Assembly: GCA_028713125.1 (NCBI GenBank) | Contig: JAQTOU010000001.1 | Location: forward strand, 390,273 to 454,272 | Source: Elusimicrobiales bacterium | Lineage (GTDB): Bacteria; Elusimicrobiota; Elusimicrobia; Elusimicrobiales; UBA9959 | DNA length: 64,000 nucleotides | Direction: 5' to 3' | Made by a program: the position numbers and the translations under genes | The notes under the pieces: model-generated | Seen by the model: only the letters and a program-made list of their open reading frames with translations | Database searches by the model: none | What the model was told of the DNA's origin: nothing | Shown: positions 57,428-64,000 of the stretch, piece after piece | How positions within the stretch are numbered: the stretch's first letter is position 1 | How the letters are laid out: the number at the start of each line of letters is the position of its first letter

Positions 57428-58441
57428 CTATTTTAATTCCGCGGCTACTTCCGGCAGCTTCAGCAGCATTTCTTTCACTTGTTCCACGCCCAGCCGTTCG
57501 GTATTGTGAGAGGTGTAGTCTGAAAGCCGCGCTTCCTTTTTATCCCCCTCGGTAAAGTACTTGTTGTAGTTCAGGTCCCTGTCGTCCATGCTTACCCTGA
57601 AATAGTCCCCCATATCCTCGGCGCGCCGCAGTTCCTCTATCGTGGCAAGCGTCTCGTAGATCTTCTCGCCGTGGCGTATCCCGATGCTCCTGACCGGGAC
57701 GTCGGACTTGAAGAGCTCCTTCAGCGCCTGCGCCAGGTCTCCGACGGTGCAGGCCGGGGCCTTCTTGATGAAGATATCGCCCTGCCTCGCGTTCGAGAAA
57801 GCGAAAAGCACCAGCTTTATGGCCTCCGGCAGCGGGAGCAGGAACCTGGTCATCCCGGCTTCGGTGACGGTTATCGGCTTTTTCTCTTTGATCTGCTTTA
57901 TGAACAGAGGGATGACGGAACCGCGCGAGCACATCACGTTCCCGTACCTGACGCAGGAGACCCGCGTATCCTTGTCCGTGAGGCCGCGGCAGGCGGCCTG
58001 GCTGACCTTCTCCATCAGGGCCTTGGTCATGCCCATAGCGTTCACCGGGTAGACAGCTTTATCCGTGCCCAGGCAGACCACGCTTTCGATCTTATGCTGG
58101 ATAGCGGATTCCACGACATTGTGGCTGCCGAGGATATTCGTCATCACGGCCTGCATCGGGAAGAATTCGCAGGACGGGACCTGCTTCAGGGCCGCGGCGT
58201 GGAAGACCATATCCACGCCTTTCATCGCCTGGTCCACGCTGTCGCGGTCGCGCACGTCGCCGATATAGAATTTCACCTTCGGGTTATTCAGCTGGATGCG
58301 CATATGCTCCTGCTTGAGCTCGTCGCGGCTGAAAATGCGGACCTCTTTATACTCCTTGTTCACTATGGTATCCAGGAGCTCGTGCCCGAAGGAGCCGGTG
58401 CCCCCGGTGATAAGGATGGTTTTATTTTTAAGGTTTGGCAT
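57428..58441 (-). CDS. UDP-N-acetylglucosamine 4,6-dehydratase/5-epimerase (FnlA/CapE/WbvB-like)
   Basis: A 337-residue short-chain dehydrogenase: ILITGGTGSFGHELLDTI (NAD-binding), EVRIFSRDELKQEHMRIQ, VFHAAALKQVPSCEFFPMQAV, and the catalytic region VCLGTDKAVYPVNAMGMTKALMEK, which has the M-x-x-x-K form found in this subgroup in place of Y-x-x-x-K. It would convert UDP-GlcNAc to a 4-keto-6-deoxy sugar with C5 inversion. This commits the pathway to an L-FucNAc or L-RhaNAc/L-QuiNAc sugar. Confidence 0.88.
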   Translation of the reverse strand: MPNLKNKTILITGGTGSFGHELLDTIVNKEYKEVRIFSRDELKQEHMRIQLNNPKVKFYIGDVRDRDSVDQAMKGVDMVFHAAALKQVPSCEFFPMQAVMTNILGSHNVVESAIQHKIESVVCLGTDKAVYPVNAMGMTKALMEKVSQAACRGLTDKDTRVSCVRYGNVMCSRGSVIPLFIKQIKEKKPITVTEAGMTRFLLPLPEAIKLVLFAFSNARQGDIFIKKAPACTVGDLAQALKELFKSDVPVRSIGIRHGEKIYETLATIEELRRAEDMGDYFRVSMDDRDLNYNKYFTEGDKKEARLSDYTSHNTERLGVEQVKEMLLKLPEVAAELK

Positions 58442-58456
58442 AGCTAGGCAGTTCCT

Positions 58457-59356
58457 TTATTTGCGCCAGTCGCCGTAGGGCGTCCTGTCCGCGGCCATCT
58501 CGGCCATCATCCGCTTCCAGGGCGGGCAGGCGAAACCGACCGCTTTGGCGAACCTGTCGCCGTTCAGGTCGCGCCTGCACTCGAAGCTGTCGTCGGGCTC
58601 TATCCGCACTTCCAGCCCGTAGGCCTCTTTCATAAGCCTGAGCAGGTCGTATTTTGAAACGGTCTCGCTGGAAACGTGGTAAAGACCGTTCAGGCCCGGG
58701 TGATTTTCTATCAGCCCCCCCACGACTTCGGCCAGCTTATTGGTAGTAAGGCCGGTGAACATGGCCTTCGTAAAGCCCTTTATCTTTTTCCCCTTCTGCG
58801 CCAGGAACCACTCGAGCAGCTCGGCGCCGCCGAAGATCTCGCGGCCGATGAACGAGGATCGGAGCGTAAGCGCAAAAGAGGCCGAGACGTCGCCCAAAGT
58901 CTTGGTCATGCCGTAAAGATCGCGGGCGTCGGGCTGGCTCTCCTCGGTATAGCCCCCGGTCTTCCCGTCGAAAACGCAGACCGTGCTGAAATGGATAAGG
59001 CGCGCCCCGGTGTGCGAACACCATTCGGCCAGCCTGTGCGGCAAAAGGGCGTTGATGGAAATAGCGGAATTCTTGTCCAGCGCCTCTTTACTGCGCAACG
59101 TCACCCCGGCGCAGTTCACGATAACAGCGGGCTTAATATCGTTAAGGACGGAGTTAAGGCGGGAAAAATCCCTCAGGTCCAGGCCGTCTATGACATTCTG
59201 TCCGGCAAACAGCCCGCACCTGGCGTAAAAATCCTTTTTTTTGCGTATAGAGACGAAGGTATCCGGGAACCTGGCCGGCAGGTACTGCCAGAGCTTATGC
59301 CCCAGCGTTCCGCCGCCGCCCAATATAACTATTCTTGGTTTTTCAGCCCCGTGCAT
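58457..59356 (-). CDS. RmlD-like sugar-nucleotide reductase (WbvR/FnlB-like)
   Basis: A 299-residue extended SDR of the dTDP-4-dehydrorhamnose reductase family: RIVILGGGGTLGHKLWQYL, VIVNCAGVTLRSKEA, STVCVFDGKTGGYTEES and DLYGMTKTLGD, with the catalytic YxxxK as YGMTK. It should reduce the 4-keto product of the FnlA-like enzyme. The ATG at 59356 is chosen since AAGGCG precedes it and the NAD motif then starts about residue 9; the frame is open 14 codons further up. CapF/FnlB proteins add a C-terminal cupin that is absent here. Confidence 0.82.
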   Translation of the reverse strand: MHGAEKPRIVILGGGGTLGHKLWQYLPARFPDTFVSIRKKKDFYARCGLFAGQNVIDGLDLRDFSRLNSVLNDIKPAVIVNCAGVTLRSKEALDKNSAISINALLPHRLAEWCSHTGARLIHFSTVCVFDGKTGGYTEESQPDARDLYGMTKTLGDVSASFALTLRSSFIGREIFGGAELLEWFLAQKGKKIKGFTKAMFTGLTTNKLAEVVGGLIENHPGLNGLYHVSSETVSKYDLLRLMKEAYGLEVRIEPDDSFECRRDLNGDRFAKAVGFACPPWKRMMAEMAADRTPYGDWRK

Positions 59357-59433
59357 AAGCGCCTTGAATAAAAATCTCACGGCGGGACAGCCCGCCATTA
59401 CAATAATAACAAATTTCGATTAGGCGGGGCATT

Positions 59434-60651
59434 TCAGGAAGTTTTTCCAAGCCCGGCATACAAAGCTTCCCATTTTGGGCCGACTACCCGCGCCGAATAC
59501 CTGGAAAGCATCAGTTCGCGCGCCGCTTTCCCGGCGGTTTCACTCAGGGCTTTATCGCTTAATAAGCGTTTAAGCGCCGCGCTAGCTTGCGCGGGCCCGT
59601 CGCAAACAAAACAATTCTTCCCGTTCTCGGCGTCAATACCGCTGAACACTATAGTTGTGCCGATTACCGGCTTTCCCAGCGACATAGCGTCCAATGTTCG
59701 TGTTTTTATGCCGGGCGCGCCCGACCTGTCGAGAATAAGGACGATATCGGAAGAGGCGAGAAAAGCCTCGTAATCCTCGACCCACCTGAAATATTTAGTT
59801 CCGGGAAAACCGGAGATGCGTTTTTCATCTTCCGGGGAAGCCTTGGGCCCCAGCACGTAAAATTCAAAAAGGGCGGCGGAGGCGACAGTTCCGTAACCAT
59901 CGTCCAAAAAACCGAACAGCCCGTTAGCTATGCCCGGCACGTCCAGATTTCCGGTAAAAACGACCCTGGGAACGCTATTGGCCAGGCGGGACAAGGAGGG
60001 AGCGTAATCGGTGAAAGCGCCGTTCGCGGCTATCGGGATAATTTCTACGTCCAGCCCGGGACATAATTCCTTCAAATGGGCGGAGTCCTCCGCCGAGACG
60101 ACGTGCACTTTGTCGAATTCCGGATAAACCCTGGCTTCGAACCTGGCGATAAGATATTTTGCGAGCGAAAGATACAGGCGGCGCAGAACACCCGGTGTCT
60201 CTTTTATCATTCTTTCGTAAAAAAGGGAGATAGCGTCGTTCGCGGAAAGAACGGAAGGGACCCGCGGCCCCCACGGGAGGTACTGGGCCATATTTATCAC
60301 GTCGTAATGAACGGCGTTATAGGAGCCGTCCGCCCCGGCTTTTTGAAGGGCGGCCCTGAACCTGCCGCTGCTGAACCCGCCCAGGGAGGGCGGAAGCCCG
60401 CGGACAAGACATAGGAGCTTTTTAAAGCTGGCGGCTATTCCCGACGGGGGCGGAACGACGGAAAGCACTTTAACCCCCGGAACCGCGGCCTCGAAAGCCG
60501 GGATCCTGGCGGCGGCGGCCGGCCCGCCAAAACACAAAACGTCGCATTTCCAGCCCTTTGAGGCCAGGCAGGAAAGCACCCCGTATACCTTGCGGTTCAT
60601 GCCCGTAGCGGGCGGATAGGGAAAATCCTGGAGGAGGAATAAAATTCTCAT
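59434..60651 (-). CDS. GT4-type glycosyltransferase
   Basis: A 405-residue GT-B enzyme: MRILFLLQDFPYPPATGMNRKVYGVLSCLASKGW, AVHYDVINMAQYLPW, VVFTGNLDVPGIANGLFGFLD, FYVLGPKASPEDEKRI, VEDYEAFLASSDIVLI and IKTRTLDAMSLGKPVIGTTIVFSGI (a donor loop without the usual Glu-rich motif). It is part of the O-antigen cluster and overlaps the polymerase-like gene by four bases. Confidence 0.82.
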   Translation of the reverse strand: MRILFLLQDFPYPPATGMNRKVYGVLSCLASKGWKCDVLCFGGPAAAARIPAFEAAVPGVKVLSVVPPPSGIAASFKKLLCLVRGLPPSLGGFSSGRFRAALQKAGADGSYNAVHYDVINMAQYLPWGPRVPSVLSANDAISLFYERMIKETPGVLRRLYLSLAKYLIARFEARVYPEFDKVHVVSAEDSAHLKELCPGLDVEIIPIAANGAFTDYAPSLSRLANSVPRVVFTGNLDVPGIANGLFGFLDDGYGTVASAALFEFYVLGPKASPEDEKRISGFPGTKYFRWVEDYEAFLASSDIVLILDRSGAPGIKTRTLDAMSLGKPVIGTTIVFSGIDAENGKNCFVCDGPAQASAALKRLLSDKALSETAGKAARELMLSRYSARVVGPKWEALYAGLGKTS

Positions 60652-62084
60652 GCGCCGGTCCGGCCTTTACCGGGAGGAACCGCTATAAAATTCCTGATCG
60701 TAAATTCCGCGGCAAAAAGTACCGACGCCGCAACGAAGGATTGCTTCAGAAGGTAGGGAGAAACCCCCTCGGTGAGCGCCCAGAATAGAATGAGCAGGAA
60801 AAAAGCCCCGGCAACGGGAGCGATCATATATTCGGACCTCTTCAGCCTGTCCCAGGCAGCCACGGAGATAAACAGGGCCGCTATTGCGGCCAGCGCGATC
60901 CCTGGATACCCCCCCGCCATGTACCATTGAGCTATAAAGGGCGTCGCGAAGCCGTTAGGGGCGTCGAACGGAAGGCCGAACGCGGAATGCCCGAGGTACC
61001 ACGAAAAGCCTTTTCCGGAGAATAGAACCCCGAAAGTCCCGGCCCACAAAGGCTTGACCATGAAACCGGAAACGACCACGGCAGTCTCGATTCCCGGAAC
61101 CCGGAAGAAAATAAAACTCGCGGCTTTTGAAAAATCGGCAATTCTCGGATGAAAAGCGGAGATCGAAGATATAATAGAAACAAGGGAACCCAGGCCTGAA
61201 AGCCGGCAGATCCTGTAGCCCCAGATCAGGGGCGAAAGGATCACGGCGAGAAGGCCCAGCCCCAGCCCCGCCAAGACCTCGTATTTTTTTATCTTGATCC
61301 CGCCGCTGAGCGCGAGGAACAGGACGAGCAAGGGGACAAGCATCAAACTGGCCCTGCTCGTCCGTAAAACGACGTCTGACAAGGCCCAAAGGACGAAAGC
61401 GAGCATTCCCAGCCTGGACCACCAATATTTGCCCGCGGTCCCGCAAAGGTAAATAAAGGTCACGATCACTATAGGCAGGACCATGGTATGCAGATAGAAG
61501 ATCAAGCCGGAGAGATGGAAAGGCAGGGGGGCGGACGCCATGCCCAGCAAGCCGATCTTATATTTATGCATCAGGGACGCCGAAAGGAGGAAAACGCAGA
61601 AAAATAAAAAAGAGCTGAACCGTAAAAAGGCCGGGGGAATTTCCAGCCTGGCCGGATCGAAAGACCTGCTTTTCTTTTTAAAACGCAGGAGGGCGGCCAG
61701 CGAAAGACAAAACGCTGCAAAACCCATGGTTTGCATCCGGAAGGCCTCTAATAAAGCGGAGGAACTCCCGAAGAACTCCCAGGCCCGCCCTTCCGGGAAA
61801 AATTGCATTACCGGGGCCGGGTCGAGGACAAGCCAGTAGAATTTAGCGTAACCGAAGACCAGCAGGATACAAAAGACCAGCCAGGCCGCCGCATTGTTTT
61901 CTTCGCTGTCGTTCAATGCTTTGAAAGCCAGGAACCCTGAAATACCGGCCGCGGCCGTCAGCAGCAAGTAACCCTGCCACTGGGAGTAAAAAGCCCGGAA
62001 AGAGAGAAGGTACCCGGCGAGAAAAAAAACGGGGATAACCAGGTTAATGAAGACTCTCTGCTTGACGGGCGCCGGTTTTATCAT
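60648..62084 (-). CDS. Oligosaccharide repeat-unit polymerase candidate (Wzy-like)
   Basis: A 478-residue integral membrane protein with about 12 helices. It has a cytoplasmic or periplasmic loop around 320-375 with WYLGHSAFGLPFDAPNGFATPFIAQWYMAGGYPGIAL, which resembles O-antigen polymerase proteins. Sequence identity in this class is always low, so the call rests on topology and position between the flippase and glycosyltransferase genes, overlapping each by four bases. Confidence 0.68.
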   Translation of the reverse strand: MIKPAPVKQRVFINLVIPVFFLAGYLLSFRAFYSQWQGYLLLTAAAGISGFLAFKALNDSEENNAAAWLVFCILLVFGYAKFYWLVLDPAPVMQFFPEGRAWEFFGSSSALLEAFRMQTMGFAAFCLSLAALLRFKKKSRSFDPARLEIPPAFLRFSSFLFFCVFLLSASLMHKYKIGLLGMASAPLPFHLSGLIFYLHTMVLPIVIVTFIYLCGTAGKYWWSRLGMLAFVLWALSDVVLRTSRASLMLVPLLVLFLALSGGIKIKKYEVLAGLGLGLLAVILSPLIWGYRICRLSGLGSLVSIISSISAFHPRIADFSKAASFIFFRVPGIETAVVVSGFMVKPLWAGTFGVLFSGKGFSWYLGHSAFGLPFDAPNGFATPFIAQWYMAGGYPGIALAAIAALFISVAAWDRLKRSEYMIAPVAGAFFLLILFWALTEGVSPYLLKQSFVAASVLFAAEFTIRNFIAVPPGKGRTGA

Positions 62085-63580
62085 AAGTCCTGCCCGGTGC
62101 GGGAAAGTTCGCCGCCGGCGGCGTATTGAGGAGCGTTACCTTCGGGCGGCCGGGCTTCGCCAAGCCATTTGCTGGCGACCCGGTACTGCAGAAATGAAAA
62201 ATACAGGACGGAGATAGACAGCATCCCGAGCGAAGGCAGAAAACCGGGCGCGTGAAAAAGGACCAGCGGAAGAAAAAGCGCTGACAGAAACAAAGCTTTA
62301 AGGATCGGCCCGGTTTCCAGGCTCAGTCCGACCATGGAATTAATTACCCGCCACATCCCCAGCGTGGTGATCAGCCCGCAGACCGCCAGCACCGACGGGA
62401 CAAGCGTGGACGGGTCCGGGGACAGCGCCGCAAAGTAGACGCCGGCGATGGCCGCCACGCCGCCTAGAAGGTACGGCATTACAAGCGCCCTGGTCCGCAT
62501 TTCCGAGTGCGCTCCCGAGGTAAGGATATTCGTGGTCATCCGGAAGAATTCCATGAAAGCCCCATACCTGGCGTAAACGAAGACGCTGTGGTACTTTGGC
62601 GCGACTAAAAAGCGCGTCAGATATTCCGAAGAGCCTATTATGAAGAACAGGTAGATTATGTATACAGGGATCACCTTGGAAACCAGCTCTATCAGGGCGG
62701 CCCGGCGCGCGTCTTTATCCCCCCCGCTGATCCGGCGGTAAAATGGCGGCATATATATCTGCTGGACGAGGGACTCCAGGATGCCCGCCACGCTCGTGGC
62801 GATGCTGAAACCTACCGCAAGATAACCGAGGAACTCGGCCCCGTTTATTTTTTCCACCAGGAGCCTGTAGGACTGGCCCTGGGCCCACATGAAAAAAGTC
62901 GCGCCGGCCAGCGGGACGGCGAAGACGGCGATATTCGAAAAAGCGGCCTTGCTGACGTAGCGCAGCGCGCCACCGCCAGCCGCCCGGGGCTCACGGACCT
63001 TTTTCCGGAAAACATAGGCGCCGAGAACGGTCACAAGTGCCATTGCGGCGACCTGCCCCGACATCCAGACTACGGCGGACGGAGAAGCCACGCGGATAAA
63101 GATAACCGAGAACAGGAGCCCTAAACCCGCGGTAGCCAGGGTCAGAAGGACGAAACTGACCTTATGGCCCAGGGCGTTCAAAAAAGGGATGAAGATCTGG
63201 TTCCAGTTAAGCGCGTAAACGTAAAAGGAAACTATCAGGGCTAAAGACAGCCCGGACAGCCCCGCCCCTATCCCGAAAAACCTCCAGGACAGCCAGACCG
63301 TTATAAAGGCCAGGACCGAAACGCCGAGCAAAAATAAATTATAACCGAGCAAATGGTCGAAAATGCTTTTGGAATCATGCCAGAAAAATAATTTCCTGTT
63401 AAGGTAGATACAGACCGGGCTGAGCAGGAACATCCCGAACAGGGTCGCCATGGAAAGGATGAGGTAGGTATTCCCGACGTCCGCCGGGGAAAGGAAAGTG
63501 GTCAGAAGCCTGAAAGCGGCTATCGTGAGAACGGCCTGCGCGCCGCGGCCGGCGACAAGGATGAGCACTTCGCTTTTCAA
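62081..63580 (-). CDS. Wzx-type lipid-linked oligosaccharide flippase
   Basis: A 499-residue protein with about 14 helices of the MATE/MVF-like polysaccharide transporter group. It begins VLILVAGRGAQAVLTIAAFRLLTTFLSPADVGNTYLILSMATLF, with paired helix repeats and a polar central loop (YRRISGGDKDARRAALIELV). It should move the undecaprenyl-linked O unit across the inner membrane. It overlaps the genes on both sides by four bases (ATGA type), so the cluster is translated as one unit. Confidence 0.8.
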   Translation of the reverse strand: MKSEVLILVAGRGAQAVLTIAAFRLLTTFLSPADVGNTYLILSMATLFGMFLLSPVCIYLNRKLFFWHDSKSIFDHLLGYNLFLLGVSVLAFITVWLSWRFFGIGAGLSGLSLALIVSFYVYALNWNQIFIPFLNALGHKVSFVLLTLATAGLGLLFSVIFIRVASPSAVVWMSGQVAAMALVTVLGAYVFRKKVREPRAAGGGALRYVSKAAFSNIAVFAVPLAGATFFMWAQGQSYRLLVEKINGAEFLGYLAVGFSIATSVAGILESLVQQIYMPPFYRRISGGDKDARRAALIELVSKVIPVYIIYLFFIIGSSEYLTRFLVAPKYHSVFVYARYGAFMEFFRMTTNILTSGAHSEMRTRALVMPYLLGGVAAIAGVYFAALSPDPSTLVPSVLAVCGLITTLGMWRVINSMVGLSLETGPILKALFLSALFLPLVLFHAPGFLPSLGMLSISVLYFSFLQYRVASKWLGEARPPEGNAPQYAAGGELSRTGQDL

Positions 63581-64000
63581 GCGGCCTCCTTTTTTTCCTT
63601 AACCATGCGCTGCAGGAGGTCCACCGTCATCACTGCCGACCTCTCCCAGGTAAACCCGAGGGAGCGCGCGTACGCGGCCGCGGAAGCTTTTTCTTTTTTT
63701 TCTTTATCCCAGGCAAGCACCTCGCTGACGCGCGCCGCGAGCATCTCGCCGTCGCCCGGCTTGTAATAAAGCGCGGTCTCGCCGTAAAATTCCGGGAGGG
63801 GCGCGTTATCGGCGGCGATGCAGACCGCCCCGCAGTTCATTGATTCGAGAACGGTGTTCGGCCCGGCCTCGACCCGGCTGGTCATGACGAAAGCCGAGCA
63901 GTTCTTATAGCACCAGGTCATTTTCTCCGCCGAGATCTGCCCGGCCCAGCAAAGATCCGTCACCACCCCCGCCTCCCGCGCCATCTTTTTCAGATGGAGC
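63577..64000 (-). CDS. GT4 glycosyltransferase, 3' part only
   Basis: Only the C-terminal ~141 residues are inside the window; the frame stays open to the right edge, so the start is outside. Visible GT4 features are AGQISAEKMTWCYKNCSAFVMTSRVEAGPNTVLESMNCGAVCIAADNAPLPEFYGETALYYKPGD, the donor-sugar loop with E-x7-E spacing typical of the family. It is first in the visible part of the flippase operon, with a four-base overlap. Confidence 0.82.
   Translation of the reverse strand, partial: LHLKKMAREAGVVTDLCWAGQISAEKMTWCYKNCSAFVMTSRVEAGPNTVLESMNCGAVCIAADNAPLPEFYGETALYYKPGDGEMLAARVSEVLAWDKEKKEKASAAAYARSLGFTWERSAVMTVDLLQRMVKEKKEAA

Overview
The window is a dense, GC-rich stretch of a Gram-negative (diderm) bacterial chromosome. 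Evidence for an outer membrane is a TonB-dependent receptor, a heptosyltransferase-like GT9 enzyme, an O-antigen ligase and a Wzx/Wzy-type O-antigen cluster; meso-diaminopimelate and peptidoglycan enzymes are also present. The mix of a group 3b [NiFe] hydrogenase with archaeal-style nickel chaperones, many histidine kinases, an SpoIID-domain protein in a non-sporulating context and a DUF3417-type glycogen phosphorylase would suit an Elusimicrobiota-like or related candidate lineage. That placement is inference and was not tested by any search.

Layout. 0-4.2 kb: a secreted ComEC-like metallo-hydrolase, a structured inverted-repeat element, and a btuFCD cobalamin importer under a cobalamin riboswitch whose terminator ends at the btuF start codon. 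4.2-15.1 kb: a signalling region with a membrane kinase, a hybrid REC-GAF-kinase-REC protein, a NarL/NarX-like pair, and a four-gene module (Rcp1-like receiver, TonB receptor, ABC substrate-binding-like protein, phytochrome-type kinase). Two copies of a TACCAT-N4-ATGGTA palindrome lie upstream of two kinase genes. 15.1-16.3 kb: hypA and an Mrp/MinD-type HypB. 16.3-19.8 kb: an ECF sigma factor, a putative anti-sigma factor, two exported RcpC/CpaB-domain proteins and an unknown exported protein. 19.8-26.3 kb: YbaB, an amino-acid permease, and the hydrogenase HydB-G-D-A with its maturation protease.

26.6-38.9 kb is mostly housekeeping: SixA, SpoIID, UppP, a kinase, an AI-2E family transporter, a RecB-like nuclease, RsmD, a receiver-metallohydrolase fusion, DUF3467, a cold-shock protein and glycogen phosphorylase. 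39.2-44.4 kb: tRNA-Ala(GGC), LPS-core-type glycosyltransferases and an amidase. 44.5-51.8 kb: lysA, tRNA-Leu(GAG), a CNNM-CBS-EIIA fusion, and a gap - cyclic-2,3-DPG-synthetase-like - pgk - secG operon. 51.9-64 kb: an O-antigen cluster with genes for a UDP-N-acetyl-6-deoxy-L-hexosamine (L-FucNAc or L-QuiNAc type), flippase, polymerase, ligase and glycosyltransferases; the last gene runs off the right edge.

A recurring feature is a TATAAT/TAAAAT box placed 6-8 bases before the start codon of many unrelated genes, which predicts leaderless mRNAs. The least familiar systems here are the ECF-linked exported CpaB-domain operon, the cyclic-DPG-synthetase-like gene inside the glycolytic operon, and the TonB receptor/kinase module with a CTG start.
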